From JARRKU01 sp050288425 (GTDB lineage: Bacteria; Desulfobacterota; Desulfobacteria; Desulfobacterales; Desulfosarcinaceae): 64,000 nt of DNA. The notes under the pieces are model-generated. The model did not search any database, was not told the origin of the DNA, and was given only the letters and a program-made list of their open reading frames with translations. The position numbers and the translations under genes were made by a program. The DNA lies in the NCBI GenBank assembly GCA_050288425.1, contig JBNKDU010000126.1:53503-117502 (forward strand), given 5' to 3'. Numbering within the stretch: the first letter of the stretch is position 1; every line of letters starts with the position of its first letter. Below are positions 54,001 to 61,794 of the stretch, one piece after another.

Positions 54001-54563
54001 GAAATCTGGTCCGGGTCGGCGGGATGATCACCACCAGCAAGGTCATCCGCACCAAGCGGGAAGAGTTGATGGCCTTCATCCAACTGGAGGATCTGCGCGG
54101 CGGCGTGGAGGTCATCGTCTTCCCGTCGGTCTACACCACCTGCCAGGAGCTGCTGGGCGACGACCGGCCCGTGCTGGTGCAGGGCAAGGTGCAGACCGAC
54201 GACAAGGGCGCCAAGATCCTGGCCGACACCATCATCCCCATGGAAAAGGCCGAGGCCATGTGGACCTCCAGGATCCGGTTCAATCTGGATGCCGGCCGCA
54301 CGGACAAGGAGATGCTCGCCAAGCTGCGCGATGTCATCGCCCGGCATCCCGGGGACTGCCGGGGCGTCATCCGCTTCCTGCTTCCCGACCAGGTGGAGAC
54401 GATCCTGGCCATGGACGACCAGTGGCGCATCCAGCCGGGAGAATCCCTGGCGAGAGAGGTCAACGGACTCCTCGGCTATCCCGCCGTGGAGACCCTCAGC
54501 GGCGAGATCAAACCCACGGGCAACGGCAAGGGACGACGCAATGGATTCAGGACCCGGCACTAG
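51036..54563 (+). CDS. dnaE: DNA polymerase III alpha subunit
   Basis: 1,175 residues. PHP domain at the start (FVHLHVHTMYSLLDGAIRLD and AVAITDHGTMFNTLEFYQKA). Polymerase core with VGPGRGSAAGSLVAYSMGIT and the catalytic Asp set in MPDIDVDFCINGRDKVIDYV. Helix-hairpin and OB-fold regions follow (LVRVGGMITTSKVIRTKREE). It is the replicative polymerase of the Gram-negative DnaE1 type. All PHP-type histidines visible in the N-terminus are kept. Confidence 0.98.
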   Translation: MSATADDFVHLHVHTMYSLLDGAIRLDALFQRAREFEMGAVAITDHGTMFNTLEFYQKAAGAGIKPIIGCECYVAPRTMADKTPEDAKGLRHLVLLARNQEGYRNLCQLVTRAQTDGFYYKPRIDKELLAAHCNGLIAMTACLHGEIPMLIKSGRMDQAEETARAYQRMFGEDNFFLEVQNNGIPIQDTVNEALGQMSAKLSIPLVASNDCHYLNKEDVRAHDVLLCVQTGKTVNDAGRFRFRTDQLYFKSKAEMIAEFKDFPGAVENSVRIAERCHVEFDFKTYHFPQFSDPDGLSAEELFVRQVETGFERVWALIHKKNPGADRAFYEERLGYEMGVINKMGFPGYFLIVADFINYAKNNGVPVGPGRGSAAGSLVAYSMGITDLDPIEHGLIFERFLNPSRISMPDIDVDFCINGRDKVIDYVSRRYGGGDYVAQIITFGKLKTRAVIRDVGRALDIPLAEVDIIAKLVPDVLNISLDQALVQEPKLRELQESRPDVAELISICRTLEGLPRHASTHAAGVVIGDKPLVEYLPLYKGKKGEVVTQLDMKLVERIGLVKFDFLGLRNLTVIDNALKLIEGQGKPPVDLSKIDFDDAETYRLLSSGDTTGVFQLESSGMKALLVRLHPENFDDVTALVALYRPGPLDSGMVDEFVERKHGRQEVSYMFDELEPILESTYGVIVYQEQVMKIASALASYTMADADGLRKAMGKKIAAMMAAHREKFVKGAVKNGYEEAKAVALFDLMEKFGGYGFNKSHSAAYALIAYQTAYLKAHYPVEFIAALLTSEMNSIDGVVKYIHECRTHQIDVLPPDVNAGETTFTVAEGKIRFGLTAVKNVGEGAVEAIVQERNENGPFESLFDFCERVDLRRVNKRVVESLIACGAFDSTGARRSSMMAILEEALDYGQKVQKERCDPQMGLFDDGVECNLSVTAPALPKIPEWEEKERLDKEKEALGFYISGHPLDRYHNILAKFSTAHTENLVEAGDGNLVRVGGMITTSKVIRTKREELMAFIQLEDLRGGVEVIVFPSVYTTCQELLGDDRPVLVQGKVQTDDKGAKILADTIIPMEKAEAMWTSRIRFNLDAGRTDKEMLAKLRDVIARHPGDCRGVIRFLLPDQVETILAMDDQWRIQPGESLAREVNGLLGYPAVETLSGEIKPTGNGKGRRNGFRTRH

Positions 54564-54572
54564 GAAATCGAG

Positions 54573-55394
54573 ATGACCCCCCCATCGGAAAACATTCTGA
54601 CCCTGGGCTTTTCGCCGTGCCCCAACGATACCTATATTTTCAACGGCATGGTCCATGGGCCGGTACGGGTGCCCGGATACCGGCTGGACGTCGCCCTGCA
54701 CGATGTGGAGACCCTCAACCGGATGGCGGCCGACGGCGTGCTGGACGTCACCAAACTCTCCTTTTACGCCTGGTTGACGGTGCGGTCGCAGTACCGCCTG
54801 CTGGCCAGCGGCGGCGCCCTGGGATATGGCTGCGGTCCGGTGGTCATCGCGCCCCAGCCGCTGACCCGCGCGGATATGGCCCGCTGCCGCATCGTGCTGC
54901 CGGGCGAGGGGACCACGGCCCACCTGCTCTTCCGGCTCTGGGCCCCGGATGCGCGACGACGCCTGTTTACCACCTACGACCGCATTTTCGACACCCTGCG
55001 AAGCGGAGAGGCCGACTGCGGGGTGATTATCCACGAAAGCCGGTTCACCTTCCAGGACGCCGGCTTCCATCGGGTCGCCGACCTGGGCGCCTGGTGGGAG
55101 GAACAGTCCGGCCTGCCCATTCCCCTGGGCTGCATCGCCATGCATCGGCGCCATCCCCAGGATCTGGCCCGGCAGGTGGAGGGGGCCATCCGGCGCAGCA
55201 TCCTGGAGGCGCAGCGCGACCCGGATTCGGCCCTGCCGTATATCCGGCAATACGCCCAGGAGATGACGCCCAAGGTGTTGGAGGCCCATATCCGCACCTT
55301 CGTCAATGACTTCAGCCTCGACCTGGGGGAGGCCGGCCGCTCGGCGGTGACCGTGCTGGAATCCAAGGCAAAGGAGGCAGGGTTGATCCCATGA
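54573..55394 (+). CDS. mqnD: 1,4-dihydroxy-6-naphthoate synthase MqnD
   Basis: 273 residues. LTLGFSPCPNDTYIFNGMVH is the MqnD signature. DVTKLSFYAWLTV, LGYGCGPVVIAPQPLTRADM and ADCGVIIHESRFTFQ follow. It acts late in the futalosine route to menaquinone, cleaving cyclic dehypoxanthinylfutalosine. It overlaps mqnB by 4 bases, so the two are translationally coupled. Confidence 0.93.
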   Translation: MTPPSENILTLGFSPCPNDTYIFNGMVHGPVRVPGYRLDVALHDVETLNRMAADGVLDVTKLSFYAWLTVRSQYRLLASGGALGYGCGPVVIAPQPLTRADMARCRIVLPGEGTTAHLLFRLWAPDARRRLFTTYDRIFDTLRSGEADCGVIIHESRFTFQDAGFHRVADLGAWWEEQSGLPIPLGCIAMHRRHPQDLARQVEGAIRRSILEAQRDPDSALPYIRQYAQEMTPKVLEAHIRTFVNDFSLDLGEAGRSAVTVLESKAKEAGLIP

Positions 55395-56008
55395 TCGGTG
55401 TCCTGTTCGCAACCCATACGGAGGCCCGGCCGTTCCTGGAACTGGGGCAGGCCGTGCTGCTGCACAAAATGCCCGTGGCCGTTTATCAGATTCCCGCCGT
55501 TCCGACCCTCGTGGCGGCCGTGAGCGGCATGGGCAAGGTTTGGGCCGCCGTGGCCAGCCAGACCCTGATCCGGGAGCACCGCGTATCGGAAATCATCAAT
55601 GCCGGCGCCTGCGGCGCCTTGCAAGACGACCCGCGATTCCAGCCGGGGCGCCTCTTCTGCATCGCCAGTGCCGTGGAAGGGGACCACGAGGTGACGGGAA
55701 AATCCCCGCGGCCGCTGATCAGCGACGGCAAGATCGACTGGGATCTTCCGGCGGCCCGTCTGGTCACCACTGACAAACCGGTGTTCGACCTGGATCTGCG
55801 TCGCGAAATGGCCGCAACCAGCGACCTGGTGGACATGGAGGGGGCGGCCATCGCCAGGGTGGCGGTCATGTACGAGGCCTCCTGGACCATGGTCAAAGGG
55901 GTGACCGACACGGCCAGTCCCACCCAACGGGAGGTCCTGCTCCGCAACCTCAAGGGCGTCAGCGCGGCCATCGGTAACCTGCTCTGGAGCCGTCTGGGAA
56001 AGATGTGA
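55391..56008 (+). CDS. mqnB: Futalosine hydrolase MqnB
   Basis: 205 residues of the MTA/SAH nucleosidase fold. VAAVSGMGKVWAAVASQTLI, NAGACGALQDDPRFQPG, LVDMEGAAIARVAVMYEASW and VKGVTDTASPTQREVL are the nucleoside-binding segments. It removes hypoxanthine from futalosine in menaquinone synthesis. Pairing with mqnD supports this over the MTA nucleosidase alternative. Confidence 0.9.
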   Translation: MIGVLFATHTEARPFLELGQAVLLHKMPVAVYQIPAVPTLVAAVSGMGKVWAAVASQTLIREHRVSEIINAGACGALQDDPRFQPGRLFCIASAVEGDHEVTGKSPRPLISDGKIDWDLPAARLVTTDKPVFDLDLRREMAATSDLVDMEGAAIARVAVMYEASWTMVKGVTDTASPTQREVLLRNLKGVSAAIGNLLWSRLGKM

Positions 56009-56012
56009 TCCT

Positions 56013-57362
56013 ATGAAACCGGTCGTCGCCATCGTCGGACGCCCCAATGTGGGCAAGTCCACCCTCTTCAACCGCATCACCCGCCGGCGGGACGCCATCG
56101 TGGACAACCGGCCCGGCGTCACCCGCGATCGTCATTACGGGGACGCCGTCTGGAACGAGCAGGCCTTCGTGCTGGTGGACACCGGCGGCTTCATCAGCAA
56201 CGACGACGACCGGTTTGCGACGTCCATCCGCTTCCAGGTGGATCAGGCCGTGGCCGAGGCCGACGCCGTGGTGGTGCTGCTGGATGGCAAGGGCGGGATT
56301 TCGCCTTACGACCGCGACCTCATCGACCGGCTGCGCGGTCACCGTCGGCAGGTCTATTTCGCCGTCAACAAGATCGACAGCGTGGAGCAGGAAGACCGGC
56401 TCTATGAATTCTATGCCCTGGGCATCGACGCCCTCTATCCGCTCTCGGCCGAGCATGGCTACGGCGTATCCGATTTTCTGGACGACCTGGTGGCCGGTCT
56501 GCCGCAAGGCGAGACTGCGGACGATCCGGCCCACATCCGCATCGCCCTGGTGGGGCGCCCCAATGTGGGCAAATCCTCATTGGTGAACCGGCTGACGGGA
56601 GAGGAGCGGGTGGTGGTCAGCGATGTCCCGGGGACCACCCGCGATGCCGTGGATACGGTTTGCCGGCGAGACGGCCGCACCTATCTGCTGGTGGACACGG
56701 CCGGTATCCGGCGCAAGGCCAGGGTGGACCTGAAGCTGGAGAAATTCTCCATCATCAAGGCGCTCAAAAACCTGGAACGCTGCGATGTGGCCCTGGTGAT
56801 CCTCGATGCCGGCGAGGGGGTCACCGAACAGGACATCAAGGTGGCCGGCTACGCCAACGACCGGGGGTGCGGCACCATTTTCGTGGTCAACAAGTGGGAC
56901 CTCACGGACCCAGCGACCATCACCCCGCGCAAATTCGAACGCCGGATCCACGATGCCGCCCGGTTTCTGCACCATGCGCCGGTCATCACGCTTTCGGCCC
57001 TCTCCGGCAAGCGGGTCCATAAACTGTTCGGCCTCATCGATCAGGTATACGCCCAGTTCACCACCCGCATCGGCACCGGCCAGGTCAACCGCATCATCAC
57101 CCAGGCCACCGAGCGTACCGAGCCGCCACTGCACAAAGGACGCCGACTGCGGTTTTACTACACCACCCAGGTGGCGGACAAGCCGCCGACCTTCGTCAGC
57201 TTCGTCAACTATCCCGAGGCGGTTCACTTTTCCTATCATCGCTACCTGCTCAACCAGATCCGGCTCCAGACCGGGCTCGACCGGATTCCCCTGCGGCTCG
57301 AGTTCCGCCAGCGCAGCGGCCGGATCGATTTCAAGAAACGCAAAGCCAAGGTCAAACGGTAG
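56013..57362 (+). CDS. der: Ribosome biogenesis GTPase Der (EngA)
   Basis: 449 residues with two tandem GTPase domains. The first has VAIVGRPNVGKSTLFNRITR, DTGGFI and NKID. The second (about residue 175 on) has LVGRPNVGKSSLVNRLTGEE, DTAGIRRKA and NKWDL. A KH-like C-terminal domain follows (LRFYYTTQVADKPPTFVSFV). It is required for 50S subunit assembly. Four bases after mqnB. Confidence 0.98.
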   Translation: MKPVVAIVGRPNVGKSTLFNRITRRRDAIVDNRPGVTRDRHYGDAVWNEQAFVLVDTGGFISNDDDRFATSIRFQVDQAVAEADAVVVLLDGKGGISPYDRDLIDRLRGHRRQVYFAVNKIDSVEQEDRLYEFYALGIDALYPLSAEHGYGVSDFLDDLVAGLPQGETADDPAHIRIALVGRPNVGKSSLVNRLTGEERVVVSDVPGTTRDAVDTVCRRDGRTYLLVDTAGIRRKARVDLKLEKFSIIKALKNLERCDVALVILDAGEGVTEQDIKVAGYANDRGCGTIFVVNKWDLTDPATITPRKFERRIHDAARFLHHAPVITLSALSGKRVHKLFGLIDQVYAQFTTRIGTGQVNRIITQATERTEPPLHKGRRLRFYYTTQVADKPPTFVSFVNYPEAVHFSYHRYLLNQIRLQTGLDRIPLRLEFRQRSGRIDFKKRKAKVKR

Positions 57363-57550
57363 CCGGACGGTCCGGGGCGACCGGAACCGGTCACATCCTT
57401 CCAAAACCGCTTTTTTCTTGCCAATCTTCCAATGGCTTTGGTAAAGTCATTTTCAATTCCTTATTGTTTTCAGAACATTATCATTCCGCAGGAGGTGTTC
57501 CCCTATCGGCGGGGACGATCCGTCACAATGCAAAGGAGCAGAGCCTGGAT

Positions 57551-58828
57551 ATGACCTGGTATTACAAAGACGAGGACAAGGAAATCGGGCCGGTAACCAA
57601 AACGGAATTGCAGCGACTCGTCAAAAAACGCAAAATCACCGCCGACACCATGGTCCGTCGGGAAGGTGCGACGGCCTGGCGTCCGTTGGTCGCCTGGGTA
57701 CAGGGCAAACCCGCGGAACCAACCGCCGCCGCAACGCCCGAAGCCGGCGGCGCGGCACCGGAGGCCGCACCTCCTCCGCCCCGGAAACCGGAACCTCCCA
57801 AGCCGCCCCCCGGAGAGACACCCGCACCCGCGGCCTCCCGGAATTCGTCGGCATCCCCGCAGATCCCCTTCGAGTTCAACGGCAGCGGGGGGGAGTATTT
57901 CAAGATCTGGATCGTCAATGTCCTGCTGTCCATCGTGACCCTGGGCATCTATTCGGCCTGGGCCAAGGTCCGCCGCAAGCAATACTTCTACGGCAACACC
58001 GTGGTGGACGGCGCCTCCTTCCAGTACCTTGCCGATCCGGTCAAGATCCTGAAAGGCAGGATCATCGTCTTCTTCGGCTTTCTGGTTTACTCCATGGTCA
58101 ATAGATTCTTTCCGATCTTCTCCGTGCTCTTCATCCTGGTCTTCCTGCCGCTGTTGCCCTGGTTCGTGGTGCGCGCACTTTGTTTCAACGCCCGCAACAG
58201 CGCCCTGCGCAATATTCGCTTCAATTTCCGCGGCACCTATTGGCAGGCCGCCAAGGTGTTCATCTTCTGGCCCATGCTCGTGCCGTTCACCCTGGGGATC
58301 TTATCCCCCTACATATTCTACCGCCAGAAGAAGTTTGTCGTCGATAACAGCGCCTATGGCACCACCCCGTTCGAATTCAAGGCCACCGCAAAGGATTACT
58401 ATATCCTGGTCTTGAAACTGCTGCTGCCCTTTGCCGTGTTCGCACTCATCGGCGCAGCCGCGGGATATTTCGCCCCCCCTTCGGTGGCGCTGGTATTCGC
58501 GCTTTCCTACCTCTACGCGCTGGCCTATTTCGTGGTCAAGTCGAGCAACCTGCTCTACAACTCCTGCGACCTGTCCGGGCACCGTTTCCGGGCCACCATG
58601 GCCATCAAGGACTTCGTTCTCATCGTGGTGACCAATACCCTGGCTACCGTCGTGACCCTCGGATTTTTCCATCCCTTCGCCCAGGTCAGGGCCTACCGCT
58701 ACAAGATCAGCCAATTGGCCCTGGTGCCTGCGGGCGATCTGGATCAATTCGTGGCGGGTGAGCAGGAACAGGTGAGCGCACTGGGGGACGAGATGGCCGA
58801 CTTCATGGATTTCGATTTCGGCCTATGA
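57551..58828 (+). CDS. GYF-like plus DUF898 (YjgN-type) membrane protein
   Basis: 425 residues. Residues ~1-55 are a GYF_2-like domain (TWYYKDEDKEIGPVTKTELQ, DTMVRREGATAWRPLVAWVQ). A Pro/Ala-rich linker of about 50 residues follows. Residues ~110-400 are a DUF898/YjgN membrane domain with several helices (IWIVNVLLSIVTLGIYSAWA, KVRRKQYFYGNTVVDGASFQ, and a later TLATVVTLGFFHPFAQVRAY). The function of DUF898 is unknown. It overlaps the next gene (an M48 protease) by four bases, and that pairing recurs in proteobacteria, so the two probably act together in the envelope. GGAG lies upstream of the ATG but a little far. Confidence 0.83.
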   Translation: MTWYYKDEDKEIGPVTKTELQRLVKKRKITADTMVRREGATAWRPLVAWVQGKPAEPTAAATPEAGGAAPEAAPPPPRKPEPPKPPPGETPAPAASRNSSASPQIPFEFNGSGGEYFKIWIVNVLLSIVTLGIYSAWAKVRRKQYFYGNTVVDGASFQYLADPVKILKGRIIVFFGFLVYSMVNRFFPIFSVLFILVFLPLLPWFVVRALCFNARNSALRNIRFNFRGTYWQAAKVFIFWPMLVPFTLGILSPYIFYRQKKFVVDNSAYGTTPFEFKATAKDYYILVLKLLLPFAVFALIGAAAGYFAPPSVALVFALSYLYALAYFVVKSSNLLYNSCDLSGHRFRATMAIKDFVLIVVTNTLATVVTLGFFHPFAQVRAYRYKISQLALVPAGDLDQFVAGEQEQVSALGDEMADFMDFDFGL

Positions 58829-59871
58829 TCTCCATCCGGGGCATATGGTTCGACGGCCGGACTTCGGCCCGCATCGATGCGACCCTGAAAGTCAACCAGG
58901 CCGGATCCTGGCGGCTGGTGCGCACCGGGGACGGTGAATTGCTCCTCAAGGCACCGGAATTCTCCGCCCGGGTTTCCGCCCGGTTGGCCAACACACCCAG
59001 GTACCTCACCTTTTCCCAGGGAGGTTCCCTGGAAACCATGGATCACGAAAGCGTCGACGCCCTGCTGACCCTGCTGCAACGCGGGAACTGGTCCAAGTGG
59101 GTGCACCGGTTCGAATCGCATCTGCGCTACATCCTGCCGGCCCTGGCGATATTCGTGGTCATCGCCTTTGGCGCGGTCAAATACGGTGTACCGGCGGCCG
59201 CCAGGATCATTGCCGCCCGCCTGCCCGCTGTCCTGTTCGAAAAGGCCGGTCAGCAGACCCTGAACGTGTTGGACAAGATGGTATTCGAACCCTCCGAACT
59301 GGAACCGGAGACGGTGCGGCGCCTGCGGCAACACTTTGAAGTTGCCCTCGATGCCCACCCGAAGCAGAAGCTGGCGGTACTTTTCCGCAAGGGAGGCCGG
59401 ATCGGCCCCAATGCATTCGCCCTGCCGGGCGGTTCCATCGTCCTCACCGACGAAATGGTGAAAATGGCGAAGCACGACGACGAACTGCTGGCCGTCCTGG
59501 CCCACGAAATCGGCCATGAAGTCCACCAGCACAGCATGCGCCGCGTGGTGCAGGACTCCCTGCTGTCCTTTGCCGTCCTGGCGCTCACCGGCGACGCCTC
59601 CGGCGTCTCCGAACTCTTCCTGGGGATGCCCGTGATGCTCACCGAACTTGCCTATTCGCGGGGATTCGAAAGCGAAGCCGACCGGTATGCCCTGGATTTC
59701 ATGCGCGCCCACGACATCCCCACGCACTACTTCGCCGATATCCTGCTTCGCATCGGGGACCAGGACAAACCCAAAAGAAAAGGCAAGGACCGGCGCTGGT
59801 CGAATTATCTTTCCACCCATCCGGCCACCAAAGAGCGGGTGGCCGCATTCCAGGAAAGTCCGCATGGATAA
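58825..59871 (+). CDS. M48-family metalloprotease, membrane anchored
   Basis: 348 residues. One membrane segment at ~ residues 95-120 (YILPALAIFVVIAFGAVKYG). The protease domain has the zinc site in LLAVLAHEIGHEVHQHSMRR and the third ligand Glu in YSRGFESEADRYALDFMRAH. It resembles the BepA/LoiP side of M48, which handles outer-membrane protein quality control. The N-terminal ~90 residues (SIRGIWFDGRTSARIDATLK) are specific to the partner-associated form. Start ATG overlaps the stop of the DUF898 gene (ATGA). Confidence 0.88.
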   Translation: MISIRGIWFDGRTSARIDATLKVNQAGSWRLVRTGDGELLLKAPEFSARVSARLANTPRYLTFSQGGSLETMDHESVDALLTLLQRGNWSKWVHRFESHLRYILPALAIFVVIAFGAVKYGVPAAARIIAARLPAVLFEKAGQQTLNVLDKMVFEPSELEPETVRRLRQHFEVALDAHPKQKLAVLFRKGGRIGPNAFALPGGSIVLTDEMVKMAKHDDELLAVLAHEIGHEVHQHSMRRVVQDSLLSFAVLALTGDASGVSELFLGMPVMLTELAYSRGFESEADRYALDFMRAHDIPTHYFADILLRIGDQDKPKRKGKDRRWSNYLSTHPATKERVAAFQESPHG

Positions 59872-59973
59872 AGGCTTCAATAGCAGCTTGGAATTAAGCC
59901 CGAACTTCTTGGTTTGTAGGATGCCAATTGGCAAGCAAAATCTCATTAACAGAAGAATGGAGGTGAAAACGGG

Positions 59974-60381
59974 ATGCTGAACGGAAGATGGATTGGATTT
60001 GTGATTGGTCTGGTTTGTGTCGCATCGCTGTCCGCATGTGCATTTGATTTGAGCCATTTGAAGTTTAACGAGGTTCAACTCGATTCCGATCACCCGGAAA
60101 CACGCAGCTTCACCCTGGAACAGGACGTTGCTTTGAACGAGCTGCCCTGCGGTTATCATCGTACGCTGAAAAAGGATAACAAATGGACGCTCGTCGGCCG
60201 GATCGATCAAGGCATGGTATTTAAGCCCATCGGGCATAGCTTTACGGTCGAATGTTCCAACATATTCGAGGCGTACCTGGTAATGCAGGATGACCGGTTA
60301 TGCGGCTTTTTCCTGCCGGTTGAAAAAGGATTCGTAAACTTGAAGAAACCCATCGAACTGCCCATCGAACCAACAGAATAG
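59974..60381 (+). CDS. Lipoprotein of unknown function
   Basis: 135 residues. Lipobox SLSAC after a hydrophobic leader (GFVIGLVCVASLSAC). The mature part is a small, mostly beta protein (LSHLKFNEVQLDSDHPETRS, KDNKWTLVGRIDQGMVFKPI) with two further Cys (LPCGYH, VECSN) that could form a disulfide. Family not recognised. It lies 11 bases before a second lipoprotein gene, probably one operon. GGAGG precedes the ATG. Confidence 0.8.
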   Translation: MLNGRWIGFVIGLVCVASLSACAFDLSHLKFNEVQLDSDHPETRSFTLEQDVALNELPCGYHRTLKKDNKWTLVGRIDQGMVFKPIGHSFTVECSNIFEAYLVMQDDRLCGFFLPVEKGFVNLKKPIELPIEPTE

Positions 60382-60391
60382 GAGGAAGGGA

Positions 60392-60880
60392 ATGAGAAAT
60401 TTGTTGCGAATGGCCTGTCTTTTATCATTGTTAGTGATCTTGTCGGCTTGTGCTTCCGGAGCGCCTTTTACCCAGCTCAACCCAAGCCTCACGCCGGAAG
60501 CACCGCAAACAGGACGGATTTTCTTCTACCGTCCTTCCGGTATGGGCGCCGCGATCATCCCGGATGTGATCCTGAACGGGGATACTGTTGGACGAGCCGT
60601 CGGCCAGGGATTTTTCTTCATCGACCGGCCGGCCGGAGAATATACCGTTGTCACTTCCACGGAGGTCAAACGAAAATTGTCCTTCGTCCTGGAAGAGGGC
60701 CAAACCCGCTATGTTCGGTTTAAAATCAGCATTGGCTTTTTCGTAGGCCATGTCTATGGAGAACTGGTGGACGAAGCCGAAGCCCTTCCGGAAATTCAGA
60801 AATGCAAATCCATCGAGGAAAAAAAGAGCAGCGCTAAAGAGTCGACCAAGGAAGGCGCGGAGCAACCAAAGAAAAATTGA
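60392..60880 (+). CDS. DUF2846-type lipoprotein
   Basis: 162 residues. Lipobox LSAC in LLSLLVILSACASGAPF. RIFFYRPSGMGAAIIPDVIL, GDTVGRAVGQGFFFIDRPAG and YTVVTSTEVKRKLSFVLEEG match the DUF2846 pattern. The tail is Lys/Glu-rich (KSSAKESTKEGAEQPKKN). Function unknown. AGGAGG lies before the ATG. It ends just before a truncated copy of the dispersed repeat, after which base composition changes. Confidence 0.85.
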   Translation: MRNLLRMACLLSLLVILSACASGAPFTQLNPSLTPEAPQTGRIFFYRPSGMGAAIIPDVILNGDTVGRAVGQGFFFIDRPAGEYTVVTSTEVKRKLSFVLEEGQTRYVRFKISIGFFVGHVYGELVDEAEALPEIQKCKSIEEKKSSAKESTKEGAEQPKKN

Positions 60881-60889
60881 TATCCTTGA

Positions 60890-60975
60890 TCCCCTTCGGA
60901 AATACCGGAGGGCTAAAGATCCCGAGCTGTCAAGGGTTTGCAGTCGAAGGAATACGGCTGCGCCCTTGACGCCCC
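60890..60975 (+). repeat. Dispersed structured repeat, truncated copy C
   Basis: ccccttcgga, ccggagggct and the inner arms gtcaaggg (60,929-60,936) and cccttgac (60,963-60,970) with the apical gcagtc...tacggctgcg match copies A and B. The outer 3' arm is missing. Inner arms again differ in sequence but pair. Confidence 0.65.
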
Positions 60976-60985
60976 GGGAGTTCTC

Positions 60986-61794
60986 CCAATTCAATTCGCT
61001 GCCGCGCGAGGTGACCTGAACCGTAAAAAGCTTCCGCCGGCGAACCTGAACAATGAAACGAGGTAAATTCCCTGTCTATCGATGATTTTTGATCCGGATA
61101 GACTGCCCTGTGGGAATCCAGGGGACTCGCAACGCACTTCCCGCCACGATTGAGCGTGAGGGTAAGTCATGGTAGTTCGAATATCTTTTTCCGGTGCGAA
61201 TGGAATAGTGTTCGATTCGAATCCTATCGCGCATGAGGTCGAGGAGCTTTGGCTTGACATTCATATATATATCGTTTAATTATAATGAGTTATAACGAGC
61301 GATGCGAAAGATTATTCATGATCCGGATAGTCCATGAAGTTGATATCAGCCGATGAATATGTTCGTTTTTTATTTTGCATATTACTAAAAAGCATCCAGC
61401 CATCGCCGAATGAATAATATCGGCAATATTCAAATGCGCTATACGAACTGAAGAATCCCAATACAGGTGGATCTCCGTGACAACCAGGGCAGGTGTATTT
61501 CCCCGGATTATTAATACGAAATAAGGGGGTATCAATACACAACGGGAATCTATTTATTAATGAATTCAATTATATAGATATTAACAGTCGGATCTATACC
61601 CCAAAATCGGGATTTTTATCCGCGAACATTTATCGCCGTTTTTGGGGTCGAATACCGTTTAGAACGCATAATTCTGACTATTTCGTCCTTAGGAACATAA
61701 AAATAGGAAGGCCATGGCCCCGGGCGAGAATTAAAGTTATCAAAAACCAGTTTTTCGACAACCTCGTTAGCGGGCTCAAAAAAAGGAAAGGGTT
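60986..61794. other. A+T-rich intergenic region at start of probable island
   Basis: About 810 bases. From roughly 61,060 the DNA becomes A+T-rich compared with everything before it. Two overlapping frames (one per strand, near 61,312-61,569 and 61,493-61,798) are open, but neither has a good start, ribosome-binding site or recognisable family. The minus one contains a C-P-G-C-H motif and could be a decayed gene. A clear AAGGAAAGGG precedes the next gene. Confidence 0.5.

Noticed and set aside
49319..55412. Long minus-strand frames opposite guaB and dnaE
   Set aside because: Shadows of well-supported plus-strand genes.
61312..61569. Minus-strand 85-codon frame with a C-P-G-C-H motif
   Set aside because: Starts only at TTG, has no ribosome-binding site, overlaps another open frame, and no family is recognised; possibly a gene remnant.
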